From positions 1 through 60,643 of the forward strand of contig JAQXQU010000081.1 in the NCBI GenBank assembly GCA_029101345.1: a DNA stretch of 60,643 nucleotides, given 5' to 3'. The notes beneath the pieces were generated by a model, which was given only the letters and a program-made list of their open reading frames with translations, searched no databases and was not told where the DNA came from. The stretch is from Erysipelotrichaceae bacterium. Lineage in GTDB: Bacteria > Bacillota_I > Bacilli_A > Erysipelotrichales > Erysipelotrichaceae. This document shows positions 16,187 through 25,624 of the stretch, one piece after another; the first letter of the stretch is position 1; every line of letters begins with the position of its first letter. The position numbers were made by a program, and so were the translations under genes.

Positions 16187-19100
16187 AATTTGAAATAAAT
16201 GATTTTTTAGACAAATATGCCTATGACAGCGATAAAAGGTCTTTTTTTGCTGATTTTGCAATAGTCGAAGTCCTCTATCGCAAATCCAAGGACTTGATCA
16301 TGCTAAAGATTCACAATAGCTGCATCCTTCCTTATGAACTGCATAGGGATTTTTCCGCTTATCTCAAAACACTGGGCCTCAATAACTTCTCCCTTTACTT
16401 CAAAGTTGAAAACCAGAATCTATCCTTAAGGGAGTTTTCGCTCTATCTCAAGGAATTTGCCAATGAATATTCCATCTATTCGGAAGCTATCTGTGAATGT
16501 GATGAAATGGGAATCTTCCTTTCCTACCTGGATCATGATCTTTACGATCGGGATAAGGCCTATATTGATGATCTTAAGCTTTATTTCTATAATCTTGGCT
16601 ATCGCAAGGATATTCCTATTCGCATGAAAAAAATCAATGATGAACCTGTCATTATTGAAAAGGAACCTCTTAAAGCCATTCAAAAGGAAGAAAAGCCGGC
16701 ACCAGCTGCTGAAAAGAAATCCTATTACAAGCCACGCAATAAGACCTATACTCATGTGGTTATTGATGATCTGGTCGATGATCTTTATAACGTCTCTTTT
16801 GAAGGAACCATTTTCAAGGTTGAAGAAAGGGAAACAAGAACTGGCATGCTTGTTCAGACCCTATATGTCAAGGATGTCGATAATGCTGTAATTGTCAAAG
16901 TCTTGGGAAGAGGAGCTTTTAACAAGGAAACCCTTGCCTTGAACAAGGAAGGCAAGACAGCTATCTTCTATGGCAATTACCGTTATGATTCTTTTCTTAA
17001 TGATCGTCTGTTTGAACCTGACAAGATTGAATTTGTTGAAAAGAAATCTGAGCTTGTTGATAATGCGGAAGTCAAGCGCGTTGAACTCCACTGTCATACC
17101 AACAAGTCCGAAATGGATGGCGTATGTTCAACTGAAGAAATGGTCAAGGCAGCTTTTGCCATGGGCCATAATGCGATTGCCATTACCGATCATCTCAATG
17201 TCCAAGGCTTCCCACGAGCCCAGCATACAGCTGCTGCTTTGACTAAGGGAACAGATCGCAAATTCAAGATTCTTTATGGTTGTGAATTCAATGTAGTTGA
17301 TGAAAGGTTACATCTAGTCTATAACAAGACCAATGAAGCTCTTTCCGATAAGGAATATGTTGTGTTTGACCTTGAAACAACTGGCCTATCAACAAGACAT
17401 GATCATATCATTGAATTCGGTGCTGTTTTAATGAAAAGAGGCATGGTTGTTGAAAAGAAAGATTTCTTTATCAAGCCACCGATTGCAGTATCGGATACAA
17501 TCAAGGAACTGACCAATATAACAGAGTCCCAACTCGCCAATGCCCGAACTTTCAAAGAGGCCAAGGATGAAATCCTGGACTTCCTTAAAGCCAATGATGA
17601 CGATATTGCCAAAAGAAGAGTATTAGTAGCCCATAATGCTTCCTTTGACTATGGCTTCCTCAATGAGGAACTCAAAAGGATTGGCTGCCCAATCATCGAG
17701 AATCCAGTTATTGATACTTTGGATTTAGCTAAAGCCCTCTATCCTCATCGCCGTAACTATCGACTAGGCAATATCGCACGCCAATTTGATGTGCCTTATG
17801 ATGAAGAAGTAGCCCATCGTGCTGATTATGATGCCAATGTTCTGGCTGATATCTTCAACTTGATGCTAAAGGAACTTTCCAAGATGGGCATTACGACCTT
17901 AAAGCAACTTGAAGAAAAGCAGGATGAAAAGACTGCACTTGTCAAGAACCGTGCTTACCATTGCATAGCCTTATGCAAGAATGCCAAGGGCCTTAAGGAT
18001 CTTTTCAAACTGGTATCGATATCCAATACTGAAACCCTGGCTGTAACTGGCAAGACCGGTGGCAAAGGGGAAGGCGGTGGCGAAGTCGTTGCTGAGCCAC
18101 GCCTTTACAAGCGCTGCTTACAGGAATATCGTGAGAATCTTCTGTTAGGTTCAGCCTGTGTCAATGGTGAAATCTTTGAAATCGCCCATACCAGATCAAA
18201 GGAAGAGCTCGCTAAAGCCATTTCTTTCTTTGATTATATTGAAATTCAGCCTTTGGAGAATTACCGCTTCCTGCTTGAAAGGGGAACATTTGATCTTGAG
18301 CGACTAAAGACCTATCTGCGCGATATCATTGCTGAAGCCAAAAGGCAAAATAAGATCATTGTCGCTACTGGTGATGCCCACTATGCTCTAAGAGAAGAAA
18401 AGATTCTTCGCGATGTCTATATCAATGCCCAAGGCATTGGTGGTGTCCACCATCCTTTGTTCATTTACAACAAGGATAAGCGCAAGACAGCAACTGCTCC
18501 TGACCAGCATTTCCGTTCAACCGATGAGATGCTTGAATGCTTCAAATGGCTTGATGATCGGCAATTGGTGCAAGATCTTGTCATCAATAATACCAATCGC
18601 ATTGCCGATATGATCGAAGAGATCAACCCAATCCATTCCGGTCTTTTCCCACCAACTATTGAAGGATCAGCTGATAAGCTGACTGATCTTGTTTGGAGCA
18701 ATGCCCGCAAGATCTATGGTGAGAAGCTTGATCCGCTCATTACAGCAAGAATTGAAAAGGAACTGAAGGCCATTATTGGCCATGGATATGCCGTTATCTA
18801 CTATGTTTCACATCTTTTGTGCAAAAAGTCCAATGATGATGGCTATCTGGTTGGTTCAAGAGGCTCAGTTGGATCTTCGCTGGTTGCGACCTTCTCCAAC
18901 ATCTCTGAATGCAATCCCTTGCCACCACATTACATATGTCCACATTGCCACTATCTTGAATGGACTGAACATGTCAAATCTGGCTATGATTTGCCGGAAA
19001 AAAACTGTCCTGTCTGTGGTCATCCACTGAATGTTGATGGCCAGAACATCCCATTTGAGACCTTCTTGGGCTTTAAAGGTGATAAGGTTCCAGATATTGA

Positions 19101-20532
19101 CCTTAACTTCTCTGGCGATTATCAGCCAACTGCCCATCTCTATATTCGTGAGATGTTTGGCGAAGATCATGCCTATCGTGCAGGTACAATAGGCACTGTC
19201 GCTGAAAAGACGGCCTTTGGCTATGTTTTAGGCTATTGTGAAGAAAAAGGCATCGAGAATATGTCCAAAGCCCAGAAACAAAGGCTGGCATCAGGCTGTG
19301 AAGGCGTCAAAAGAACAACAGGACAGCATCCGGCAGGCATTATTGTCATTCCACATGATATGGATGTCTATGACTTTACACCAGTCCAATATCCTGCTAA
19401 TGACCCATCATCTTCTTGGAAGACAACCCATTTTGATTTCCATGAAATACATGATAATGTTCTGAAATTTGATATTCTTGGCCATGTTGATCCAACAGCC
19501 ATGCGTTTGTTTGAAACAATATCAGGAATTGATGTTAGAACCATTCCCATGAATGATCCAAAGGTCATGTCCATCTTCAATTCCTCCAAGGAACTCAATA
19601 TCATCAATCCTGATTATCATGAAGAAACAGGTGCCTGCGGTTTGCCGGAATTTGGAACAAAATTTGTCCGTGGCATTTTGGAAGAAACACGGCCTTCCAA
19701 GTTCTCGGAACTGGTTCAGATATCTGGTCTTTCCCATGGTACTGATGTATGGCTAGGCAATGCCAAGGATCTGATTGATGGTGGCTTGAAACTGGCTGAT
19801 GTCATTGGTTGTCGTGATGATATCATGTCAGATCTTTTGTCCTATGATCTTCCATCCAAGGATGCCTTTGACATCATGGAAAAGGTTCGAAAGGGCAAGG
19901 GTGTCAGCCCGGAATTTGAACAGGAAATGCTCGAACATAATGTGCCTAAGTGGTATATCGAGTCCTGCAAGAAGATCAAATACATGTTCCCGAAAGCCCA
20001 TGCAGTGGCTTATGTCATCATGGCAGTTCGTGTTGCCTGGTTCAAGGTCTATCATCCTGAATACTATTATGTTTCCTACTTCACTTTGCGTTGTGATGAT
20101 TATGAAATCGAGACCATGATCAAAGATGCAGATGGCATCAAGAGACGTCTTGATCAATTAGGGGACATCATCAATGACAAGACCCAAAGTCCATCTAAAA
20201 AGGATCGTGATATCTATAATACATTGGAAATTTCCTTTGAAATGGCTTCAAGAGGCTATCGGATGTCCAATATTGATCTCAATCGTTCGATGGCGAAGGA
20301 ATTCATTGTTGATCCGGATGATAACCATTGCCTGATTCCACCATTTAGAATCATTGCTGGTCTAGGCGATAACGTAGCAGAATCAATTGTCGCTGCTAGA
20401 AACAGCCAGCCCTTCCTATCCAAGGAAGATTTGCTGGCCAGAACTCAGCTTTCCTCAACTCTTATCAAAAAGCTTGATGATCTTGGTGCACTTAAAGGCT
20501 TGGATGATACCAATCAGATGACACTGTTTTAA
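16183..20532 (+). CDS. polC: DNA polymerase III PolC-type alpha subunit
   Basis: At 1449 residues this is the Gram-positive replicative polymerase with built-in proofreading. Domain order: N-terminal region (1-190), OB fold (about 195-290), PHP domain opened by VELHCHTNKSEMDGV (about 302), and a DEDDh exonuclease inserted into PHP with VVFDLETTGLS (about 391) and HRADYDANVLAD. A zinc-binding CPHCHY/CPVCG cluster lies near 917-945. The palm contains PDIDLNFSGDYQ (about 969), with thumb/fingers to the end. Length matches B. subtilis PolC (about 1437). Its start overlaps rnc. Confidence 0.97.
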   Translation: MKFEINDFLDKYAYDSDKRSFFADFAIVEVLYRKSKDLIMLKIHNSCILPYELHRDFSAYLKTLGLNNFSLYFKVENQNLSLREFSLYLKEFANEYSIYSEAICECDEMGIFLSYLDHDLYDRDKAYIDDLKLYFYNLGYRKDIPIRMKKINDEPVIIEKEPLKAIQKEEKPAPAAEKKSYYKPRNKTYTHVVIDDLVDDLYNVSFEGTIFKVEERETRTGMLVQTLYVKDVDNAVIVKVLGRGAFNKETLALNKEGKTAIFYGNYRYDSFLNDRLFEPDKIEFVEKKSELVDNAEVKRVELHCHTNKSEMDGVCSTEEMVKAAFAMGHNAIAITDHLNVQGFPRAQHTAAALTKGTDRKFKILYGCEFNVVDERLHLVYNKTNEALSDKEYVVFDLETTGLSTRHDHIIEFGAVLMKRGMVVEKKDFFIKPPIAVSDTIKELTNITESQLANARTFKEAKDEILDFLKANDDDIAKRRVLVAHNASFDYGFLNEELKRIGCPIIENPVIDTLDLAKALYPHRRNYRLGNIARQFDVPYDEEVAHRADYDANVLADIFNLMLKELSKMGITTLKQLEEKQDEKTALVKNRAYHCIALCKNAKGLKDLFKLVSISNTETLAVTGKTGGKGEGGGEVVAEPRLYKRCLQEYRENLLLGSACVNGEIFEIAHTRSKEELAKAISFFDYIEIQPLENYRFLLERGTFDLERLKTYLRDIIAEAKRQNKIIVATGDAHYALREEKILRDVYINAQGIGGVHHPLFIYNKDKRKTATAPDQHFRSTDEMLECFKWLDDRQLVQDLVINNTNRIADMIEEINPIHSGLFPPTIEGSADKLTDLVWSNARKIYGEKLDPLITARIEKELKAIIGHGYAVIYYVSHLLCKKSNDDGYLVGSRGSVGSSLVATFSNISECNPLPPHYICPHCHYLEWTEHVKSGYDLPEKNCPVCGHPLNVDGQNIPFETFLGFKGDKVPDIDLNFSGDYQPTAHLYIREMFGEDHAYRAGTIGTVAEKTAFGYVLGYCEEKGIENMSKAQKQRLASGCEGVKRTTGQHPAGIIVIPHDMDVYDFTPVQYPANDPSSSWKTTHFDFHEIHDNVLKFDILGHVDPTAMRLFETISGIDVRTIPMNDPKVMSIFNSSKELNIINPDYHEETGACGLPEFGTKFVRGILEETRPSKFSELVQISGLSHGTDVWLGNAKDLIDGGLKLADVIGCRDDIMSDLLSYDLPSKDAFDIMEKVRKGKGVSPEFEQEMLEHNVPKWYIESCKKIKYMFPKAHAVAYVIMAVRVAWFKVYHPEYYYVSYFTLRCDDYEIETMIKDADGIKRRLDQLGDIINDKTQSPSKKDRDIYNTLEISFEMASRGYRMSNIDLNRSMAKEFIVDPDDNHCLIPPFRIIAGLGDNVAESIVAARNSQPFLSKEDLLARTQLSSTLIKKLDDLGALKGLDDTNQMTLF

Positions 20533-20546
20533 AAATCAAAAAAGCA

Positions 20547-20609
20547 TTGTATTTGAAAGGTTTTTGTTGTATATTTTATTCAGTAATAGGAGCGAGAAAT
20601 CGCTCCTAT
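20547..20609 (+). promoter_or_regulatory. Promoter and 5' stem-loop of the rimP-nusA-infB operon
   Basis: TTGTAT (20547-20552), 17-nt spacer, TATATT (20570-20575). Transcription from about 20582 would put a perfect 10-bp hairpin ATAGGAGCGA-GAAA-TCGCTCCTAT (20586-20609, GNRA tetraloop) at the very 5' end of the mRNA. No T-run follows, so it is not a simple terminator. Confidence 0.6.
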
Positions 20610-20634
20610 CTTTATGCCTAAAAGGAGGTATATC

Positions 20635-21069
20635 TTGAATCTTGATTTAATAACGAAGGCTCTGAAAGAACATCTTGATGAAAAAGGCCTGCATCTTTAT
20701 GAACTTAAGTATTCCAAGGGTGATAGCATTCTGCATGTCTGTCTTGATGACTCGCTTGATATGAATCAGGTTGAAGAAGCTTCCCGGGATATTTCTGATT
20801 TCATGGACAAGTTTGAAGACCAGTTTGACGAATATCTGCTTGATGTCTATACCATTGGCATTGAAAGGCCAATCAGAAACAAAGAGGAACTCATTCAGGC
20901 GGTTGGTTCCTACATCTTTGTCAAAGGCAAGGATTTCAAGCTTTATGGCACTTTATTGTCATTTGCTGATGACGTCTTGACTCTAAGCTACAAGGAAAAG
21001 AACATCACAAAGACAATAACTATCAATTACCAATCAATTAAGGAAATGCGCTATGCAGTTGAAATATAA
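20635..21069 (+). CDS. rimP: Ribosome maturation factor RimP
   Basis: A 144-residue 30S assembly factor of the DUF150 family. The N-terminal alpha/beta domain contains the segment LDMNQVEEASRDISDFMD. The motif LDVYTIGIERPI (about 75-85) is the family's conserved VSSPGLxRPL equivalent, and the C-terminal SH3-like barrel follows. The start is TTG 20635, because AAGGAGG at 20622-20628 is placed 6 nt before it. The in-frame ATG 20614 would put that site inside the coding sequence. First gene of the nusA operon. Confidence 0.92.
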   Translation: MNLDLITKALKEHLDEKGLHLYELKYSKGDSILHVCLDDSLDMNQVEEASRDISDFMDKFEDQFDEYLLDVYTIGIERPIRNKEELIQAVGSYIFVKGKDFKLYGTLLSFADDVLTLSYKEKNITKTITINYQSIKEMRYAVEI

Positions 21070-21081
21070 AGGAGAAGAAAA

Positions 21082-22839
21082 ATGAGCGGCATTAATCTAA
21101 AGAGCAAGGCTTTCCTTGAAAGCCTGCGCCTATTTGAGGATGAAAAGAAAGTAGATCCACAATTCGTCCTTGAAATTCTTGAAGAAGCAATCATCAAGAC
21201 CTATCAAAAGCATCTTGATGCGCCAGAAGCCAGAGTCAGAGTAGACATGAATGGAAGTGCAATGCATGTCTATCATCAGCTCGAAGTCGTTGATGATGAA
21301 TGTGAAACATTTGATGATACTCTTGATATTCTTCTCGAAGAAGCTAAGACTATCAATCCTGATGTTCAAATTGGCGATACAGTTGAAATTGAAGTTGATT
21401 TCAAGGAAATTGGCCGTACATCCATCAATGTTGCCAAGCAGATGCTGAAGCAGAAGATCAAGGAACATGAAAAGGAAAGAGTCTATGATGAATATCATGA
21501 TAAGGAAACTGAACTCATCAATGGCATTGTCAAGACTGTTGAAGACAAATTTGTTTTGATTGATATCAAAAACACTATTGGCATTATGCTGAAGAATGAA
21601 CAGATTCCTGGTGAAACCTATCGTGAAGGCCAGTCTATCAGAACCATCATCAAGGAAGTATCCAAGAATTCCAAGGGTTCTCAGGTTGTCTTATCACGTG
21701 CTGATTCCTTATTTGTCAAGAGACTGTTTGAAAAGGAAGTTCCAGAAATTGCTCAAGGCATTGTTGAAATCAAGGCTATTGCCAGAGAAGCTGGCGAAAG
21801 AACAAAAATGGCAGTCTATTCCCGCAATGATGATGTTGATCCAATTGGCGCATGCATTGGTCCAAGAGGTTCAAGAGTCCAGGCTGTCATTTCTGAAGTC
21901 AAGGGTGAAAAGATTGATGTCTTCCAGTGGAATGATGATATTGGCGAATTAGTCAAGAACTCACTATCACCTGCAGAAGTCAAGGCTTGTTTCTACTCAA
22001 ATCCAACAATTGATCCATCATTGACTATGGAAGATATTGAAAAGGCTGCACGTCGCTACAAACGCCCATTGTGTGTTGTTGTTGATGATGACAAGCTAAG
22101 CGTTGCCATTGGCAAGAAGGGTAAGAATGCTAAACTTGCTGTCAAACTGACTGATCGCAAGATTGATATCAAGACTGTTTCTGATATGGAAGCTTTGGGC
22201 ATTGATATAGATGAAGAAGTGGCAATGTTCAGAGCTGATCAGGCAAGAATCGCCAAAGAGAAGGAAGCTGAAAGATTCCAGAAACTGCAGGAAGAAGCTC
22301 TTAGAAAGAATGAAGAATTTGAAAAGAGCCTACAGGAATATGATACTGGCTTTGACGAGGAAGCGATTGAGGAAATGGATACTGTTGCCCCAATTGAAGA
22401 AGAAGTCACTCATGTTGAGCTGATTGAAGAAGAAAACAAGGAAGAAATTCCTGTTGAAGCTGAAGCGGCTGTTTCAACAGCTAGCGAGGAAAAAGCAGAA
22501 GAAGCTGTTGAAGAAACCAAAGAGACTGAAAAGAAGCCTGCCCGTAAGCCTCTTGTACCTAAGCCTGAATACAAGTCCAAGTTTGAAGAATATGCCAATG
22601 CTTCCAAGAAGGAAGAAACTGTTGTCAAGAAGAAGAGAAAGAACAAGGGTGATGATGATCGCCGTGTAAGAGCTGAAGATCTGCAGAAGAAGGATTATTC
22701 TGAAGAGTTCAAGCCAGTCTATTCTGATGAGGAATTGGAAGAGATTGAAGAAATGGAAGCAGCTCTTGAAGAAAACTCATGGATCAATGATGATGAAATT
22801 GACTTCGATGAGTATGATGACTACTACGAAGAGGATTAG
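21082..22839 (+). CDS. nusA: Transcription factor NusA with long acidic C-terminal extension
   Basis: A 585-residue elongation/termination factor that binds RNA polymerase and nascent RNA. The N-terminal domain (1-130), S1 domain (about 137-205) and two KH domains (about 230-375; GPRGSRVQAV and GKKGKNAKLA) are complete. Firmicute NusA normally ends near 370. Here about 205 extra residues follow: a coiled, strongly charged Glu/Lys-rich tail with a basic patch KKKRKNK near 515 and a highly acidic end. GGAG supports the ATG. The tail is likely disordered; its role is unknown. Confidence 0.95.
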   Translation: MSGINLKSKAFLESLRLFEDEKKVDPQFVLEILEEAIIKTYQKHLDAPEARVRVDMNGSAMHVYHQLEVVDDECETFDDTLDILLEEAKTINPDVQIGDTVEIEVDFKEIGRTSINVAKQMLKQKIKEHEKERVYDEYHDKETELINGIVKTVEDKFVLIDIKNTIGIMLKNEQIPGETYREGQSIRTIIKEVSKNSKGSQVVLSRADSLFVKRLFEKEVPEIAQGIVEIKAIAREAGERTKMAVYSRNDDVDPIGACIGPRGSRVQAVISEVKGEKIDVFQWNDDIGELVKNSLSPAEVKACFYSNPTIDPSLTMEDIEKAARRYKRPLCVVVDDDKLSVAIGKKGKNAKLAVKLTDRKIDIKTVSDMEALGIDIDEEVAMFRADQARIAKEKEAERFQKLQEEALRKNEEFEKSLQEYDTGFDEEAIEEMDTVAPIEEEVTHVELIEEENKEEIPVEAEAAVSTASEEKAEEAVEETKETEKKPARKPLVPKPEYKSKFEEYANASKKEETVVKKKRKNKGDDDRRVRAEDLQKKDYSEEFKPVYSDEELEEIEEMEAALEENSWINDDEIDFDEYDDYYEED

Positions 22840-22841
22840 TA

Positions 22842-23099
22842 ATGAAGAAGATTCCAATGCGTAGATGTCTGGCAACAGGTGAATCTTTTCCAAAAAAAGA
22901 GCTTTTAAGAATTGTTAGAACACCAGAGGGAACAATAAAAGTCGACACAACCGGCAAGATGAATGGCAAGGGCGCTTATCTTTCCAAAAGCCCCGAAGCT
23001 TTGAAGATTGTCATAGACCGCAAGCTTTTAAACCGTGCTTTCCAGATGGAAGTCGGTGAAGAAGTCTATCTGGAGATTGAAAAGGTCATCAATGGATAA
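22842..23099 (+). CDS. rnpM: RnpM/YlxR (DUF448) RNA-binding protein
   Basis: An 85-residue basic protein of the YlxR family, reported to modulate RNase P. The family start MRRCLATGE followed by ELLRIVRTPEG and the RAF region near the end are present. It sits between nusA and ylxQ as in most Firmicutes, with a 2-nt gap after nusA and an 8-nt overlap with ylxQ. Confidence 0.93.
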   Translation: MKKIPMRRCLATGESFPKKELLRIVRTPEGTIKVDTTGKMNGKGAYLSKSPEALKIVIDRKLLNRAFQMEVGEEVYLEIEKVING

Positions 23100-23394
23100 G
23101 GTCTTATCACTATTTGGACTATGTTATCGGGCTGGGAAGATTCTTCTTGGAGAGAATTGCCTTGATAATATGGCTAAAGTCAAACTTGTTGTCGTTGCTT
23201 CAGATATCTCCAGCAAAAGCAAGGAACGATATCTGAAGAAATGCCATTACTACAATGTATCTCTAATTGATACATTCAGCAGCTATGAATTATCCAGAGC
23301 TCTAGGAAGGGGCCTTGTCAAATCTTTTGGCATTACAGATGAGGGCTTTGCCAAGGCTATCAAAGAAAAATACAAAGGAGGATTAAATGGCTAA
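23092..23394 (+). CDS. ylxQ: YlxQ, L7Ae-family ribosomal-type protein
   Basis: A 100-residue L7Ae/L30e/S12e/Gadd45-fold RNA-binding protein of the nusA-infB operon. Family features are the opening [18 protein letters not shown], the strand [17 protein letters not shown] and the C-terminal [20 protein letters not shown] start it at ATG 23092, which overlaps the end of rnpM; the longer frame from 23035 is a read-through of the other frame. Role probably in RNA structure recognition; poorly defined in the family. Confidence 0.9.
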   Translation: MDKVLSLFGLCYRAGKILLGENCLDNMAKVKLVVVASDISSKSKERYLKKCHYYNVSLIDTFSSYELSRALGRGLVKSFGITDEGFAKAIKEKYKGGLNG

Positions 23395-25222
23395 ACAAGT
23401 ACATAAGAAACATAACAATAATAATCGCAGGAACAGCAGCAATAAGCCTTTTCAGCCACGCAAGGCTGAAGAGAAAGTGACTGCCATAAAATATACCGAT
23501 GGAATTACAGTGTCGGAACTAGCTGAGAAGATCCATAAGAATTCATCAGACATCATTAAGGTTCTCTTCATGCTTGGAAATATGGTTACTATCAACTCTC
23601 CGCTTGATGACGAAAGCGTTGAGCTGGTCTGTATGGAGTTTTCCATCACTGCAACAAAGGAAGAACCAAAGGAAGACGATTCATTAGCGGATGAAGCAGA
23701 CGATCCAGCTGATCTTGTAGCTCGTCCGCCTATTGTCACCATCATGGGCCATGTTGACCATGGCAAGACCACTCTTCTTGATACAATTCGTTCTACGAGG
23801 GTTGTTGATGGCGAATTTGGTGGCATAACGCAACATATTGGTGCTTACCAGGTTGATGTTCAGGGCCAGAAGGTCACCTTTCTTGATACTCCAGGTCATG
23901 AAGCCTTCACTGCCATGCGTGCTCGTGGTGCCTCAGTCACCGATGTATCCATTATCGTTGTTGCGGCTGATGATGGCGTTATGCCTCAGACGAGAGAAGC
24001 AGTTGACCACTCCAAGGCAGCTAATGTCCCAATTATTGTCGCAGTCAATAAGATGGATAAGCCAGGCGTTAATCCCGAAAAGGTCAAAAACGCCTTGTCT
24101 GAGCTTGATCTGATGCCTGAAGAATGGGGAGGCGATACTATCTATGTCCACTGTTCCGCAAAGACTGGTATGGGTATTCAGGATATTCTTGATTCCATTT
24201 TGGTTGTTGCAGAAGTAAGAGATCTAAAAGCCAATCCAAAGAAGATGGCTACAGGTACTGTCATAGAGGCAAGGCTTGATAAGGGCCGTGGTCCTGTTAC
24301 TACCTTGCTGATCCAGAATGGTACTCTTAAGCAGGGGGATTCCGTTGTTGTCGGTACCTGCTATGGCAAGGTCAGAAAAATGACAGATGACAGAGGACGT
24401 GAGCTCAAGACTGCCGGTCCGTCAACACCAGTGGAAATCATCGGCTTGAATGATGTACCAGTTGCTGGTGATAACTTCAAGGCCTTTGAATCCGATAAAG
24501 ATGCCAGAGCTGTTGCGACTCATCGATCACAGGCTAAGATCGATAAGGAAAGAAGAGCTTCTTCAGCGATGTCTCTTGATGATCTCAAGGCTCAGATTGA
24601 TGCTGGTGAGATCAAGGAAATCCCGGTAATTGTCAAGGCTGATGTACAGGGTACAGCTGAAGCGGTCGCTGCATCACTGGCAAAGATTGATGTTGATGGC
24701 GTCAAAGTCAATATCATTCGTTCATCTGCTGGCTCAATTTCTGAAAGTGATGTCATTCTCGCCTCAGTTTCCAAGGCGGTAATCTATGGCTTCAATGTCC
24801 GTCCGGATGCTAATGTCCGTAAGAAGGCTGCGGAAGAGGGTGTTGAAATCAGATTGCACAATATTATCTACAAGGCTGTTGAAGAAATGGAAGCTGCAAT
24901 GAAAGGTATGCTTGCCCCAGTCTATGAAGAAGTTGTCATTGGTCAGGCTGAAGTGCGTAAGACATATAAGGTATCCAAGGTCGGTACAATTGCTGGCTGT
25001 ATGGTTACTGAAGGCAAGATTGTCAGGGATTGTGGCATCCGACTGATCAGAGATGGCATTGTTGTCTATACTGGCAAACTTGGCTCATTGAAGAGATTTG
25101 AAAATGATGCCAAGGAAGTTAATAATGGTTATGAATGCGGTATGACTATTGAAAACTTCAATGATATCAAGGAAGGCGATATCATTGAAGGTTATCAGGA
25201 ACAGGAGGTCAAGACAGCCTGA
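23387..25222 (+). CDS. infB: Translation initiation factor IF-2
   Basis: A 611-residue GTPase that delivers initiator tRNA to the 30S subunit. A short basic N-terminus (1-30) and an IF2N domain (about 35-85) precede the G domain with GHVDHGKTT (about 120-128), DTPGH and NKMD. Domains II, III and the C-terminal tRNA-binding domain C2 follow. It is shorter than B. subtilis IF-2 (716) because the N-terminal linker is reduced. GGAGG lies before the ATG. It overlaps ylxQ and rbfA. Confidence 0.97.
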   Translation: MAKQVHKKHNNNNRRNSSNKPFQPRKAEEKVTAIKYTDGITVSELAEKIHKNSSDIIKVLFMLGNMVTINSPLDDESVELVCMEFSITATKEEPKEDDSLADEADDPADLVARPPIVTIMGHVDHGKTTLLDTIRSTRVVDGEFGGITQHIGAYQVDVQGQKVTFLDTPGHEAFTAMRARGASVTDVSIIVVAADDGVMPQTREAVDHSKAANVPIIVAVNKMDKPGVNPEKVKNALSELDLMPEEWGGDTIYVHCSAKTGMGIQDILDSILVVAEVRDLKANPKKMATGTVIEARLDKGRGPVTTLLIQNGTLKQGDSVVVGTCYGKVRKMTDDRGRELKTAGPSTPVEIIGLNDVPVAGDNFKAFESDKDARAVATHRSQAKIDKERRASSAMSLDDLKAQIDAGEIKEIPVIVKADVQGTAEAVAASLAKIDVDGVKVNIIRSSAGSISESDVILASVSKAVIYGFNVRPDANVRKKAAEEGVEIRLHNIIYKAVEEMEAAMKGMLAPVYEEVVIGQAEVRKTYKVSKVGTIAGCMVTEGKIVRDCGIRLIRDGIVVYTGKLGSLKRFENDAKEVNNGYECGMTIENFNDIKEGDIIEGYQEQEVKTA

Positions 25223-25563
25223 TGGCTCGTACTGATCGTATTGATTCTTTATTGCTAAAAGAAATATCAAACATTATCATGTTTGAAATCAATGATCCTA
25301 AACTTGGTTTTACAACCGTTTCAGAAGTCAAAACTGCCCCAGATCTCTCAATTGCCAAAGTCTTTGTCTCAATCTTTGGCAAAGGGTATGAGAAAAGGGA
25401 TGGTTTAGCTGTCTTGAGGAAATCCAAGGGCTTTATCAAAAGTGAATTGGCCCATCGTTTGAATATGCGAAAGATTCCTGATCTCATCTTTGTCATTGAT
25501 GATTCCCTTGAGAAGGCATCAAGAATTGATGAATTGATTGAAAAGAACCATAAGGATGAATAA
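25222..25563 (+). CDS. rbfA: Ribosome-binding factor A
   Basis: A 113-residue KH-like factor for 16S rRNA 5'-end maturation and cold adaptation. It has the family opening RIDSLLLKEISNII, the middle DLSIAKVFVSIFG and the KSELAHRLNMRKIPDLIFVIDDS signature spread over residues about 73-95. The ATG overlaps the infB stop by one base. Last gene of the operon; a strong terminator follows. Confidence 0.95.
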   Translation: MARTDRIDSLLLKEISNIIMFEINDPKLGFTTVSEVKTAPDLSIAKVFVSIFGKGYEKRDGLAVLRKSKGFIKSELAHRLNMRKIPDLIFVIDDSLEKASRIDELIEKNHKDE

Positions 25564-25564
25564 T

Positions 25565-25590
25565 AGGATGTACTTCTGTACATCCTTTTT
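25565..25590 (+). terminator. Terminator of the nusA-infB operon
   Basis: Perfect 9-bp stem AGGATGTAC/GTACATCCT, 4-nt loop, then TTTT. Confidence 0.9.
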
Positions 25591-25624
25591 ATGTTATTAT
25601 TGAGTTATATTCGGAGGAATTATA

